A stretch of 64,000 bases of DNA from Bacillus pseudomycoides (GCF_002582035.1 NZ_NUQE01000045.1:1-64000), one strand, 5' to 3'. Shown: positions 21,771 to 29,969, numbered from the stretch's first letter. The notes: generated from the letters alone by a model not told the origin. Made by a program: numbers and translations.

Positions 21771-22667
21771 TCAACCTACTTTATTTTCTTCATAAATTTT
21801 TTCGCCATCTTCTACAACCAGCTTACGAAATTCTTCTAACAAACGATTTGTATGCGCTCCTGGTTTTCCAGCTCCAATTTCTCTGCCATCAACCATCGTT
21901 ACCGCAATAACCTCAGCTGCTGTACCTGTTAAAAATACTTCATCTGCTACATATACATCATGACGTGTAAATAATTCTTCCCTTACGTCATAACCAAGCT
22001 TCTTACCAATTTCCATAATCGCATTTCGCGTAATTCCTTCTAGTGCTCCAGCAGAACTTGGCGGTGTAATTAGCTTATTACCTTTTACAATAAATACGTT
22101 ATCACCAGAACCTTCTGCAACATATCCTTGCTCATTTAACATCAGCGCTTCCTGCACACCAGCAAGTTTCGCTTCAATTCTTACTAAAATATTATTTAAA
22201 TAATTTAGTGATTTCACTTGTGGTGTTAATACATCTGGACGATTCCGTCTTGTTGCAACTGTTACAACCGGAATTCCTTTTTCGTAATATTCCGACGGAA
22301 ATAATGCTAGTTGTTCAGCGATTACAACAACATTTGGCTTTAAACATGAATCAGGATCTAAACCAAGGTTTCCAACTCCGCGGGATACAACTAAACGAAT
22401 ATATCCATTAGATAATTGATTACGTCGAATCGTTTCAACAACAATATTGGTCACTTCTTCCAACGTATATGGAATTTCTAATAAAATGGATTTTGCAGAT
22501 TCGTACAGACGAATGAGGTGCTCTTTTAAGCGGAAAACATTTCCACTGTAGACACGAATGCCTTCAAATACCCCATCACCATATAAATATCCATGATCAT
22601 AGACAGAAACTTTTGCTTCATTTTTTGGAACAAATTCTCCATTTAAGAAAATCCATTGCTCGTTCAC
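21771..22667 (-). CDS. ilvE: Branched-chain amino acid aminotransferase (fold type IV)
   Basis: A 298-residue PLP enzyme transaminating the branched-chain keto acids. SVYDHGYLYGDGVFEGIRVY near the N-terminus, the PLP Lys in QVKSLNYLNNILVRIEAK (around 158) and EGSGDNVFIVKG are diagnostic. I chose the GTG at 22667, giving (M)NEQWIFLNGEFVPKNE, because AGGGGG lies eight bases upstream and upstream residues look non-coding. A CodY-like box lies 76 bases upstream. Confidence 0.93.
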   Translation of the reverse strand: MNEQWIFLNGEFVPKNEAKVSVYDHGYLYGDGVFEGIRVYSGNVFRLKEHLIRLYESAKSILLEIPYTLEEVTNIVVETIRRNQLSNGYIRLVVSRGVGNLGLDPDSCLKPNVVVIAEQLALFPSEYYEKGIPVVTVATRRNRPDVLTPQVKSLNYLNNILVRIEAKLAGVQEALMLNEQGYVAEGSGDNVFIVKGNKLITPPSSAGALEGITRNAIMEIGKKLGYDVREELFTRHDVYVADEVFLTGTAAEVIAVTMVDGREIGAGKPGAHTNRLLEEFRKLVVEDGEKIYEENKVG

Positions 22668-22742
22668 TTGAAAGCGCCCCCTATATCTTTGAATTTTTTT
22701 ATTGGTTCCTAGTTTACGCTCCCTTTTCAAATAAATCAAAGT

Positions 22743-22757
22743 AATTTTTTGAAAATT
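22743..22757. promoter_or_regulatory. CodY-box candidate upstream of ilvE
   Basis: AATTTTTTGAAAATT matches the CodY consensus AATTTTCWGAAAATT with one mismatch. CodY is the GTP/BCAA-responsive repressor of BCAA genes in Bacillus, so the position 76 bases before ilvE is meaningful. In AT-rich DNA such matches also arise by chance. Confidence 0.55.
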
Positions 22758-23075
22758 TAAAATTTTAAAATTTATGAACAACCCACTTTATATTGATATA
22801 TCAACATTGTTAACGTTTACAAAATGCCAAAAAAATTTTTCGACATTTTTCTCACAAAAAAATATTTGTGTAGAAGAAGGATTTTTGTCAAAAGATGCGA
22901 ATCTATTGTATTCAATAAACGGACGTCCTATCACATGTTTTCAGAAAAAGACTAGTAATAAGGTGAGGTGAAAAAATAAAAAATAAAATTTGAGGAGAAC
23001 ACTCATATTTTTTTCTTATTGCTCATAATCCTATTTTCAAAAACCATTTTGACGAATTTAAGGGGGCTAAATAAT
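22758..23075. other. Intergenic region, divergent promoters
   Basis: Separates leftward ilvE from the rightward small gene at 23076. It contains the palindrome TTGATATATCAA near 22793 and several possible SigA elements (for example TTAACA-17-TAAAGT on the minus strand), none decisive. A GAGGAG at ~22992 has no usable start codon after it. Confidence 0.35.
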
Positions 23076-23330
23076 ATGGCATGTTTACAAATTAAAGGAA
23101 CAAGACAAGAAGTAATGGAAATGCTTCAATTATTTGATTCAATGAATACAAAAGGACTATGTAAATTAGAAGATTATGTAGAATTACTTCCATATGCAGA
23201 ACAAAATAGAACAACGCAAAATCCTATGTACATTGCCTCAGTTGATGTACAATCAAATGATTATACGATGCAAGAAGTGCAAAACGATCGTTTTGTAAGT
23301 GATATGTTAACTGGGGTTTATAACGACTAA
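23076..23330 (+). CDS. Conserved-looking small protein of unknown function (84 aa)
   Basis: Not recognised with certainty. The start MACLQIKGTRQEVMEMLQLFDSM at 23076 is chosen because AAGGGGG precedes it; upstream codons of the longer frame look non-coding. The protein has a beta-strand-like N-terminus and a helix, then an acidic C-terminal half (DVQSNDYTMQEVQNDRF); it has no membrane segment. It may be a DUF3970-type protein. It is followed 99 bases later by the YkuS-like gene. Confidence 0.7.
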   Translation: MACLQIKGTRQEVMEMLQLFDSMNTKGLCKLEDYVELLPYAEQNRTTQNPMYIASVDVQSNDYTMQEVQNDRFVSDMLTGVYND

Positions 23331-23429
23331 CTCTTTCCTACTCCTGCCAAATATATGAAACCTCTTTGTTAATTAGTGAATATTCTTCCGAAAAAGGAAC
23401 ATATTACTAGATGGCAGGAGGTGAATGAC

Positions 23430-23672
23430 ATGGCGAAAATTGGAGTAGAAGATTCTTTAACGAACGTAAAACAAGCACTAGAACAAAAAGGGTATGAGGT
23501 AGTCTCATTGCAATCTGAAAGTGACGCTCAAGGATGCAACTGCTGCGTTGTAACCGGGCAGGATTCTAACGTAGCGGGGATTAGCAACGCTGCTATAAAG
23601 GGATCTGTTATTGACGCAAGAGGATTAACAGCTGATGAAATTTGTCAACAAGTTGAAAGTAGAATTCAATAA
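23430..23672 (+). CDS. ykuS: UPF0180 / YkuS family protein
   Basis: An 80-residue protein of unknown function matching my memory of YkuS (UPF0180): [27 protein letters not shown] followed by [18 protein letters not shown] and [15 protein letters not shown]. The CNCC cluster near residue 34-37 and the VVTGxD motif are typical. The ATG at 23430 has GGAGGTGA just upstream. Its TAA stop lies inside the ATAAA boundary of a degraded bcr1. Confidence 0.8.
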   Translation: MAKIGVEDSLTNVKQALEQKGYEVVSLQSESDAQGCNCCVVTGQDSNVAGISNAAIKGSVIDARGLTADEICQQVESRIQ

Positions 23673-23785
23673 AATGAAATTTTAATCAGCGGTCCCTGCT
23701 GATTAAGGCCCCATTAATCGGGCTCTTACAGGCCGTTTCATATTACAAGGCTTTCCACACATACTGTCCGTTAGTGCGGGATACT
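23669..23785 (-). repeat. Degraded bcr1-family repeat
   Basis: ATAAAATGAAATTTTAATCAGCGG, AATCGGGCTCTTACAGGCCG, CTTTCCACACATACTGTCCG and TTAGTGCGGGATACT follow bcr1 order in reverse orientation with large divergence. The first ATAAA includes the ykuS stop codon. Confidence 0.55.
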
Positions 23786-23788
23786 ATA

Positions 23789-23830
23789 AAAAGAAGGCTA
23801 CCTTTTACAAAAAGGCGCCTTCTTTTTTTT
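23789..23830. terminator. Bidirectional terminator
   Basis: AAAAAGAAGGC and GCCTTCTTTTTTTT enclose a second internal pairing (CCTTTT/AAAAGG). T-runs occur on both strands, so it can end both ykuS and the leftward transcript from 24107. Confidence 0.8.
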
Positions 23831-23918
23831 ATATTTAATTAACGGGAAAGTAACATATACTGGATGAAAGCCCTGCCTCTCTTTCATCATTGCGGTTCCA
23901 ACGACCGCTCCTGATACA

Positions 23919-24107
23919 CTAGTACGTGTACAGCTTACAAATACAATTCATCATATATACGATTACTAAAGTTGTTGGCATCATTGCCCGATCTTTAGCA
24001 AACCAGTGACTTGTATAAGTAAGGAATAACCAATATATACTAGCTGTAACCGAGACACGAAAATTCATTTTACTTCTTTTTAATAAAAAAGTCAATACTT
24101 TTATCAA
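23919..24107 (-). CDS. Putative small membrane protein (up to 62 aa)
   Basis: Not recognised. The frame reads ...NFRVSVTASIYWLFLTYTSHWFAKDRAMMPTTLVIVYMMNCICKLYTY with two hydrophobic stretches. The start is doubtful: a good promoter-like TTGACT-17-TAAAAT overlaps the first ~14 codons (24087-24059), and no clear RBS is seen. It may be a gene fragment or a transcribed leader. The shared terminator at 23789-23830 lies downstream. Confidence 0.3.
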   Translation of the reverse strand: MIKVLTFLLKRSKMNFRVSVTASIYWLFLTYTSHWFAKDRAMMPTTLVIVYMMNCICKLYTY

Positions 24108-24141
24108 AATAAAAAACAGACTGACAAGTAAGCCTGTTTGT
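24108..24141 (-). terminator. Terminator of the 29-aa gene
   Basis: Minus-strand AACAGGCT pairs with AGTCTGTT (one G-U) around TACTTGTC and is followed by a T-rich run immediately after the stop codon at 24141. Confidence 0.65.
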
Positions 24142-24230
24142 TAAAACTGTGCTTTTTCTTTTAATACGTACACAACAAACCCGCTCACTAACATACATAA
24201 ACCGACAACAAAATTCTTGATGTTAATCAT
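24141..24230 (-). CDS. 29-residue single-pass membrane peptide
   Basis: The frame starts MINIKNFVVGLCMLVSGFVV and ends YVLKEKAQF. A strong GGGAGAGG precedes ATG by seven bases and a terminator follows directly, so it is a self-contained unit. One transmembrane helix spans about residues 7-23 with a basic C-terminal tail. Function unknown; similar tiny membrane proteins are common in Bacillus. Confidence 0.6.
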   Translation of the reverse strand: MINIKNFVVGLCMLVSGFVVYVLKEKAQF

Positions 24231-24356
24231 TCATACCTCTCCCTTGTTCTTTCCTAAATCCTAATTCTCTATATAGTCATTTACTTTATATTCGTATAAT
24301 TTTTAAACACACTTCATCTACTATATCATAATTTTCTTAAAATGCAAGGTATTGCG

Positions 24357-24731
24357 CTAACTCTTATTTACTAACCGCTGCACCGCATTAGGTACTGTTT
24401 CCAATGCTTTTTCTACAAGATGTGTACCGCTATGTAAGTGCATAACCTGAATTCCTTTTGCCCCAACTACTAAAAACGCAACAGGATTTATCGAAACCCC
24501 TGCACCACTTCCACCACCAAATGGATGTAAGCTTTGTCCTTCTTGTGGTTGTCCATTTCCTTTGAAATCACTTCCACCTGCACCAAAACCAAAAGCAACT
24601 TTTGAAACGGTTAAAATAACATTTCCATCAGCTGTTGATACTGGCTTTCCAACAATCGTATTCACATCCACCATTTCTTTTAAATTTGTCATTGCTGTTT
24701 TCATTAAGTTTTCAATTGGATGTTGTGTCAT
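24357..24731 (-). CDS. YtfJ/GerW family sporulation protein
   Basis: A 124-residue protein of the GerW (YtfJ) family: MTQHPIENLMKTAMTNLKEMVDVNTIVGKPV, then VSKVAFGFGAGGSDF, a GGGSGAGVSINPVAFLVV glycine-rich stretch and VMHLHSG. In B. subtilis GerW is made in the forespore and is needed for germination with some germinants. The ATG at 24731 is chosen over one nine bases upstream because AGAGGTGG sits at proper distance. Confidence 0.85.
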   Translation of the reverse strand: MTQHPIENLMKTAMTNLKEMVDVNTIVGKPVSTADGNVILTVSKVAFGFGAGGSDFKGNGQPQEGQSLHPFGGGSGAGVSINPVAFLVVGAKGIQVMHLHSGTHLVEKALETVPNAVQRLVNKS

Positions 24732-24814
24732 AAAAACCACCTCTTTTTCCTTTCAATTCCTTTTTATCGTTTCCAAAAATGCGAAAGACATACCAACTTT
24801 TGTAACTTAACTAT

Positions 24815-24870
24815 CTCATGAAGTGAGAGTTTTCTTCATCTCCACTGATAGAAAGCTCTTAGCAAACGAA
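24815..24870 (-). repeat. bcr1-family fragment
   Basis: ATGAAGTGAGAGTTTTCTTC, ATCTCCACTGATAGAAAGCTCTTA resembles the GTGAAACTT...CCCACTGATGGAAAGCTCT end of bcr1. No second boundary is seen. Confidence 0.45.
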
Positions 24871-25013
24871 CTCTTGCCAACAATTATTTTCCATTTTTCT
24901 TCTTTATTTTTCAAAATCTTGACATGAGAATCTTATTGCATGCGAAGAGGAGGATAAAAAAACAAAAGCAGTTCATACTAAGCATGAAGTTCTTGATGAA
25001 AGGAGATATCACA

Positions 25014-25346
25014 TTGACTGATAAATATGAAAACGAAGACCACTTTGAAGAAGAATATGCAGCTGAAATTGCACCCAATGGTGTGCCTTACGATGGAAGA
25101 GAAGACGGAAGAACAAAAGAAGGGGGAGCAACAGCAGGATTTATCGCTCTTGCCATTGCAGTCTTATCTTTATTCATTTTCCCAGTACTCTTCGGACTTC
25201 TTGCTGTCCTAGTTGGTATATATGCCTATAACCGCGGTGCCACTGTTACGGGTGGAATTGCAGCAGTAATGGGCGGCGTAGTAGCACTTGTCGCACTAAT
25301 ATTTCGAACAGCTATTATCACCTTGCTGTACTCGTTTTTTACGTAA
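25014..25346 (+). CDS. DUF4190-like membrane protein
   Basis: A 110-residue protein with an acidic N-terminal tail (TDKYENEDHFEEEYAAEIAPNG) followed by two or three hydrophobic Gly/Ala-rich segments (around 43-68 and 75-105). The start is a TTG at 25014 preceded by AAAGGAGA; the open frame continues upstream without likely coding character. The N-terminal EEYAAEIAPNG resembles EEFAPEISPG of the 58-aa gene at 32611. Function unknown. The stop overlaps an ATAAA boundary. Confidence 0.7.
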   Translation: MTDKYENEDHFEEEYAAEIAPNGVPYDGREDGRTKEGGATAGFIALAIAVLSLFIFPVLFGLLAVLVGIYAYNRGATVTGGIAAVMGGVVALVALIFRTAIITLLYSFFT

Positions 25347-25372
25347 TAAAGTGAAACTTCCATCAATCAGAA
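25346..25372 (-). repeat. bcr1-family end fragment
   Basis: ATAAAGTGAAACTTCCATCA directly after (and overlapping by one base) the stop codon of the preceding gene; the rest of the element is missing. Confidence 0.6.
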
Positions 25373-25407
25373 TCTTCCAGACATTTTTTTATCACGGAAC
25401 ATAATAA

Positions 25408-25436
25408 AAGGTATCTCGCTTCTCGCGAGATACCTT
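25408..25436. terminator. ktrB terminator
   Basis: AAGGTATCTCGC and GCGAGATACCTT form a 12-bp stem with a five-base loop at the junction of two convergent genes; it overlaps the ktrB stop codon. Confidence 0.75.
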
Positions 25437-26778
25437 ATCCTGTAAATACATCCTCAGATGGATAGCGAATTTTTTGTTTTGCTGGCCGTGCAAGTGAAAA
25501 CACAAGTGTTAACGGTCCAATTAATCCACAAAACATAACAAACATAATCACACATTTCCCAAAATCTGATAACTGAGATGTAATTCCCATTGATAATCCA
25601 ACTGTTCCAAAGGCTGAAATCGTTTCGAATAACACCTCAATAAAACTAAAGTTTTCAGTAAGCATAAGCACAAATGCTGCTACAAAAATTAAAAATTGAC
25701 TTGCAATTACAATCGACAAAGCTCTCGTCACTGTTGACATTTTAATTGTACGATGAAATAAAACAACATCTTCTTTTTTCTTAAAAAATGAAATAACAGA
25801 TGTAATTAAAATAACAAAAGTCGTAAGCTTAATACCGCCTCCAGTTGAGACACTTCCGGCTCCAATAAACATAAGTACCATCGTAAAGAATAACGTTGAT
25901 TCATTCATACTTCCGTAATCAATTGTATTAAACCCAGCTGTACGAGGTGTAATTCCTTGGAAGAATGATGCCCACAATTTTTCACTTAATGATAAAGAAC
26001 CTAATGTTTTAGTATTACTATACTCCAATATAAAGATGACAATCGTTGAAAAAATAATCAAAGCTATTGTACCAACAATCATAATTTTCGAATGCAGTGT
26101 TAATTTTCGAAAACTTCGACTGTACCATATATCAATTAGTACTGTAAAACCTAAACCACCTGTTACAATTAAAGAACAAATACCAATATTAATGATAGGA
26201 TCTCCAACATATCTCGTTAAATTATCTGGCCATAAAGCAAATCCTGCATTATTATAAGCAGCCACGACGTGAAATAAGCTGTAATATAACCCTTTTCCTA
26301 ATCCGAATTCAGGAACAAAGCGGATTGCTAAAAATACAACTCCTACTAATTCAATACAAAGCGAGAAGAAAAACACTCGTTTTACTAATTTTACAAGTCC
26401 GCCAATATTCGTTTGATTTAATGCTTCTCCAATAAGAAGTCGATGGCGTAATCCTATTTTTTTTCCTAGCACCCAAACTATTAAAATAGCAATTGTCATT
26501 AATCCTAAACCGCCTGTTTGTATAAGAAGCATGATGACAACTTGTCCAAATGTTGTAAATGTGCTATTTACATCCACTACGCCTAAGCCTGTTACAGTCG
26601 CAGCTGAGGTCGCTGTAAAAAAAGCATCAATCCAGCTAATAGACGTTTTCGTCGCAATCGGTAATTTCAATAATATTCCACCAACAATAATTAAAGCAAA
26701 AAATCCAATCGCTAAAATTTGTGGTGGACTTAATCGTATAAAACGATCATTCAAGTTACGTTTTTCTATTAATTCCAT
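25435..26778 (-). CDS. ktrB: KtrB/TrkH-type potassium uptake channel subunit
   Basis: A 447-residue integral membrane protein with the four-fold MPM repeats of the SKT superfamily. Selectivity-filter turns appear as AATVTGLGVVD, YNNAGFALWPDN, GITPRTAGFNTID and FGTVGLSMG. The ATG at 26778 has GGGAGTTAGTACT upstream. The cytosolic KtrA/KtrC partner is not encoded in this window. I looked for a c-di-AMP (ydaO-type) riboswitch upstream and did not see one. Confidence 0.9.
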   Translation of the reverse strand: MELIEKRNLNDRFIRLSPPQILAIGFFALIIVGGILLKLPIATKTSISWIDAFFTATSAATVTGLGVVDVNSTFTTFGQVVIMLLIQTGGLGLMTIAILIVWVLGKKIGLRHRLLIGEALNQTNIGGLVKLVKRVFFFSLCIELVGVVFLAIRFVPEFGLGKGLYYSLFHVVAAYNNAGFALWPDNLTRYVGDPIINIGICSLIVTGGLGFTVLIDIWYSRSFRKLTLHSKIMIVGTIALIIFSTIVIFILEYSNTKTLGSLSLSEKLWASFFQGITPRTAGFNTIDYGSMNESTLFFTMVLMFIGAGSVSTGGGIKLTTFVILITSVISFFKKKEDVVLFHRTIKMSTVTRALSIVIASQFLIFVAAFVLMLTENFSFIEVLFETISAFGTVGLSMGITSQLSDFGKCVIMFVMFCGLIGPLTLVFSLARPAKQKIRYPSEDVFTG

Positions 26779-26937
26779 AGTACTAACTCCCTTAATCCGT
26801 CCTCCATACATAGTTGAGCATAATCTTTTTTCTTTTGAATTTCAACTTTTATTTTCGTATAAAAAATAGAAAATTCCTTATACTTTCACGTGAAATTCAC
26901 ATTGAATTCACATCAGTCTTTTATAGTATAACTATCG

Positions 26938-26986
26938 AAGCTGTTCCTCCCTAATAATGAGACATCCCTAATGTCTCGAACAGCTT
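26938..26986. repeat. Nested hairpin upstream of ktrB
   Basis: Outer stem AAGCTGTTC/GAACAGCTT (26938-26946 with 26978-26986) encloses an inner stem GAGACAT/ATGTCTC (26959-26965 with 26971-26977). No gene covers it. With a SigA-like TTGAAT-17-AGTATA before it and a strong terminator at 27028 it could be part of a small rightward RNA. Confidence 0.55.
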
Positions 26987-27027
26987 TCTATCCCTAGCTT
27001 AAATTGACAGAAATTGTCCCCCCCTTC

Positions 27028-27064
27028 CTAAGCCATCTTGCAATGACAAGATGGCTTTTTTTTA
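27028..27064 (+). terminator. Strong rightward terminator without an obvious gene
   Basis: AAGCCATCTTG-CAATGA-CAAGATGGCTT followed by a T-run on the plus strand. No rightward gene precedes it, only the nested hairpin at 26938-26986. Confidence 0.8.
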
Positions 27065-27174
27065 TCCCGCATTAACGCGGGCAGTAAGATTCCCACCTCA
27101 AGATGCAGAGAGAAACGAGGAAGATAGGGGATAACTGCTCGTAAAAACCCAATTGATGAAAACTTTCCCTTTAT
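27061..27174 (+). repeat. bcr1-family repeat lacking the terminal hairpin
   Basis: TTTAT-bounded, with head CCCGCATTAACGCGGG and the central CCCACCTCAAG...GATAGGGGAT section, then AATTGATGAAAAC. The CCATCAGTGGGG hairpin is deleted. Confidence 0.75.
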
Positions 27175-27202
27175 TTAATAATAAAAAAGAAGTGAATACG
27201 CT

Positions 27203-27358
27203 TCACTCCTTCCTTGATTTACTCCCTTTTTTTGAACGATACTCTTTTCCTTTATTATCATCACCAGTAACAAAGTCTGTACCAAACTCCTGTTGATATT
27301 GTCCTACTTTGGGTGCTCCTTGATTTCCGCTTCCTTTACTACCATTACGACTCGACAT
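27203..27358 (-). CDS. Small Gly/Lys-rich protein (51 aa), unknown
   Basis: Frame beginning MSSRNGSKGSGNQGAPKVGQ and continuing YQQEFGTDFVTGDDNKGKEY to a basic tail RSKKGSKSRKE. Upstream AAGGGAAG is a moderate RBS. Composition (Gly, Ser, Lys, no Cys or Trp) resembles small acid-soluble spore proteins, and QQEFGTDFV is loosely like gamma-type or minor SASP motifs, but I cannot assign a family. Confidence 0.6.
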   Translation of the reverse strand: MSSRNGSKGSGNQGAPKVGQYQQEFGTDFVTGDDNKGKEYRSKKGSKSRKE

Positions 27359-27420
27359 ACTTCTTTCTTCCCTTCTTTATAATGATATTGTTAGTATGCT
27401 CCATTCCACTCTAAATACAC

Positions 27421-27455
27421 ACAAAAAGCCTTCGCATTAATTGCGAAGGCTTTTG
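27421..27455 (-). terminator. marR terminator
   Basis: AAAAGCCTTCGCA and its complement around TTAAT form a 13-bp stem; on the minus strand a TTTTT run follows. It lies downstream of the MarR gene. Confidence 0.8.
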
Positions 27456-27483
27456 CATAGCAAGACCGCTCCTTAGTATAGAA

Positions 27484-27538
27484 TTTATCCCGCTATTCGC
27501 GGGCCGTAAGACCCCCACTGATGGAAGTTTCACTTTAT
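27484..27538 (+). repeat. Minimal bcr1-family element (internally deleted)
   Basis: 55 bp: TTTAT, CCCGCTATTCGCGGG, CGTAAGACCCCCACTGATGG, AAGTTTCAC, TTTAT. The whole middle is absent, with the junction inside the CCCCCAC string that occurs twice in full copies. Confidence 0.75.
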
Positions 27539-27615
27539 TATCTTCTATACATTATATAATTACCTGAATTTCCTATCATTTACTTAACAATATGAAATAT
27601 TAATACTATCTCTTA

Positions 27616-28035
27616 CTAAATTAGCTTTTGTAAAATAGAGCTCATGACTTGCATTTCTTCTTCAGACAAGTTAGAAAATCTCTCTTTGAAATATGCCTTC
27701 TTTCGCATTTCCATCTCAGCCACTAATTCTTTCCCTTTATCAAGAATCTCCAAATACACAACCCGGCGGTCTGATGTACAGCGCGAACGCGTTACAAGCT
27801 CTTTTTTAATTAATTTTTCTGCAACAGCCGTAATGTGGCTATTCGATACATTCAGTTCATTCGCAACATGGGAAACCATTTCTTTTTGGACACGATTTAA
27901 AATACGTAACACGATAAATTCATTCCATGGAATATAATCACCGAAAATTTTACTCATATCATTACGTAATGTACGAAACATAGCAAAACAATTCGTAGCC
28001 AAATCTTCCATCAACAATTCGCGATTATTAGACAT
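27616..28035 (-). CDS. MarR-family transcriptional regulator
   Basis: A 139-residue winged-helix dimer. The recognition helix region is VSHVANELNVSNSHITAVAEKLIKKELVTR (around 56-85), followed by the wing CTSDRRVVYLEILDKG, diagnostic of MarR. The ligand and targets are unknown. The ATG has AGAGGGGCTG upstream. A near-perfect palindrome 18 bases before the start is a plausible autoregulatory operator. There is no obvious co-transcribed transporter. Confidence 0.88.
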   Translation of the reverse strand: MSNNRELLMEDLATNCFAMFRTLRNDMSKIFGDYIPWNEFIVLRILNRVQKEMVSHVANELNVSNSHITAVAEKLIKKELVTRSRCTSDRRVVYLEILDKGKELVAEMEMRKKAYFKERFSNLSEEEMQVMSSILQKLI

Positions 28036-28052
28036 TTTGTACAGCCCCTCTA

Positions 28053-28075
28053 TTTATTTAATATAATTAAATAAA
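28053..28075. promoter_or_regulatory. Palindromic operator candidate for MarR
   Basis: Ten-base arms TTTATTTAAT and ATTAAATAAA around ATA form a perfect inverted repeat immediately upstream of marR, the size and AT-richness usual for MarR sites. Confidence 0.5.
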
Positions 28076-28211
28076 AACATTATGAATTATATTAACGTAC
28101 TTTTTGGAATTTGTCATCCATTTTATTTGGAAATTCATGTATCTTTCTTTAGTTACTTGGCAATAAATGATAAAGGTTGCTTTCATAAAACGCTGTAAAT
28201 TTTATCAGCAA

Positions 28212-28243
28212 GAAAACAGGGTGCACAAAGGCACCCTGTTTTC
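28212..28243. terminator. Bidirectional terminator
   Basis: AAAACAGGGTGC-ACAAAG-GCACCCTGTTTT, a 12-bp stem with T-rich flanks. It lies between divergent genes, so whichever transcript it ends is not apparent; an upstream small RNA is possible. Confidence 0.7.
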
Positions 28244-28245
28244 AT

Positions 28246-28299
28246 TTTATCCCGCATTCACGGGCAGTAAGACCCCCACCGATGAAAGTTTCATTTTAT
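28246..28299 (+). repeat. Minimal bcr1-family element (internally deleted)
   Basis: 54 bp with the same deletion type as the copy at 27484: TTTAT, CCCGCATTCACGGGCAGTAA, GACCCCCACCGATGAAAG, TTTCATTTTAT. Confidence 0.75.
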
Positions 28300-28413
28300 T
28301 TTCCTAGCTTTTTACACTCGAAAAAATATGAGTTACCAATAAAAAGTAATTTCAACAGCTTTCCCATAAAAAATTTGGTACAATATGAACAAATAGAGAA
28401 AGAGGTGTAGTAC

Positions 28414-28968
28414 ATGACATTACGTCAGTGGTTTCAAAAAGGCATGTCTTTTGATGCATATGTAAATAATATGACAGTGAATCAATACGAATTACTACAT
28501 ATTTATAATAATTTCTTAATTCCAAATGAACTTCTTCCTGTTTTAGAGCAACATCAAAACGATCGTTTAAACGTTATCGTTTTAACAGCAGATTGGTGCG
28601 GTGATGCCCTTCTTTGCGTACCAATTATGAAACGTATTTGCGAAGTTGCCAATATCGAGATGAGCCTACTCATTCGTGATGACAACTTAGAATTGATGGA
28701 TCAATATTTAACAAATGGTACAGCACGCGCGATTCCAATTTTCATTTTTATTGACGCAGCAGGAAATAAAAAATATGTTTGGGGGCCACGCGCTCCAAAA
28801 GTTCAAGAGTTCGTTACTTCTATGCGCGCTACATTACCAGAAAAAGATGATCCACAATTTGAAGAAAAGCAAAAAGAAATGTATGCCGAGTTTCGTAAAA
28901 TATTAACTTCTGACACTTCCATTTGGGAGCACGTAATGGAAAATATGATTGAAAAAATAGCAAAATAA
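28414..28968 (+). CDS. Thioredoxin-fold family protein
   Basis: A 184-residue cytoplasmic protein. Residues ~50-130 are thioredoxin-like, NVIVLTADWCGDALLCVPIMKRI, with the first Cys in a WCGD motif and the second four residues later (CGDALLC) instead of the usual CxxC; RAIPIFIFID holds the cis-Pro. This matches the 'thioredoxin 9' type seen in Bacillus. Partners unknown. RBS AGAAAGAGGTG precedes the ATG. Confidence 0.8.
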   Translation: MTLRQWFQKGMSFDAYVNNMTVNQYELLHIYNNFLIPNELLPVLEQHQNDRLNVIVLTADWCGDALLCVPIMKRICEVANIEMSLLIRDDNLELMDQYLTNGTARAIPIFIFIDAAGNKKYVWGPRAPKVQEFVTSMRATLPEKDDPQFEEKQKEMYAEFRKILTSDTSIWEHVMENMIEKIAK

Positions 28969-28993
28969 AAAACTGCCAAATGGCAGTTTTTTA
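28967..28993. terminator. Bidirectional terminator between convergent genes
   Basis: AAAAACTGCCA-AA-TGGCAGTTTTT between the thioredoxin-like gene and uppP. Confidence 0.75.
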
Positions 28994-29785
28994 TTTTAAA
29001 ACAAAGAAGTAAAACACCGCAGCAATAATAAAACGATAATACGCAAATGGTGTTAATTTCACACGAGATAATAATTTTAAGAATGAAACAATTGCTAGCA
29101 TAGCAACTACAAATGCAGTAATAAATCCAGTTGCAAATAATGGGATATCTGCTGCACTTAATTCATTCCAACTCTTAATTAAATCAAGACTTGTTGCAGC
29201 TACCATCATTGGTACCGCAAGAATAAATGTATATTCAGCAGCTGCTGTATGAGATACACGCGCTAACAAACCGCCACTAATTGTAGATCCTGAACGAGAA
29301 AAACCAGGCCATAATGCTAAACATTGAAACATACCAATCGTAAACGCTTGTTTATACGTAATGTCATCAAGTGTTTTCGCTGTGCTTGGCTTTGAGAATC
29401 TCTCAGCAATAATCATTAAGATACCACCAGCAATTAAACTAATAACAACTGGACCTGGTCCAAATAAAATCTCTTTAATTTTATCATGGAATAAAAAACC
29501 AAGTAAGCCAGCTGGAATCATTCCAATAATAATATGTAATAAGTTTAATGATGGCCCTTGCTTTACCCGACCAATCCCAACTAACGACCATAATCGCTTC
29601 CAAAATACAACAACAACCGCTAAAATAGATCCTAATTGAACAACAACTTCAAAAGTTTTCGCTTTATCGCCTTCAAATCCAATTAAATGCCCTACTAAAA
29701 TCATATGTCCTGTTGATGATACAGGTAAAAACTCCGTCAACCCTTCAACAGCACCCATGATTAATCCAATTAACCAATCCGCCAC
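28991..29785 (-). CDS. uppP: Undecaprenyl-diphosphatase
   Basis: A 264-residue BacA-type membrane phosphatase regenerating undecaprenyl phosphate for wall synthesis and giving bacitracin tolerance. Hallmarks are [18 protein letters not shown] (residues 13-30) and [17 protein letters not shown] (around 160-176), with about eight transmembrane helices. The B. cereus group carries several paralogues; which one this is cannot be told. Confidence 0.93.
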   Translation of the reverse strand: MADWLIGLIMGAVEGLTEFLPVSSTGHMILVGHLIGFEGDKAKTFEVVVQLGSILAVVVVFWKRLWSLVGIGRVKQGPSLNLLHIIIGMIPAGLLGFLFHDKIKEILFGPGPVVISLIAGGILMIIAERFSKPSTAKTLDDITYKQAFTIGMFQCLALWPGFSRSGSTISGGLLARVSHTAAAEYTFILAVPMMVAATSLDLIKSWNELSAADIPLFATGFITAFVVAMLAIVSFLKLLSRVKLTPFAYYRFIIAAVFYFFVLK

Positions 29786-29969
29786 GATCGTGCCTCCTTG
29801 ATACTTTTTTCATACTTTATCATAATACCGTATCTTCACTAAACACGCATCGTTTTTTTCAAATTCTTTCAAAATGCACCAATATTGGTATAAATGCGTA
29901 TTACTTTTCTAAATTCTTATTCAATAGTATGATTGAAGCGGCTTGTTCGTATTTAAGAAAGGAGTCTAT

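Noticed and set aside
23919-24107. Treating the 62-aa leftward frame as a firm gene
   Set aside because: A strong promoter-like TTGACT-17-TAAAAT overlaps its start and there is no RBS; kept only as low-confidence.
26779-26930. c-di-AMP (ydaO-type) riboswitch upstream of ktrB
   Set aside because: Potassium transporter genes often have one, but none of its conserved GGUGAAAGC/GCC core strings are present.
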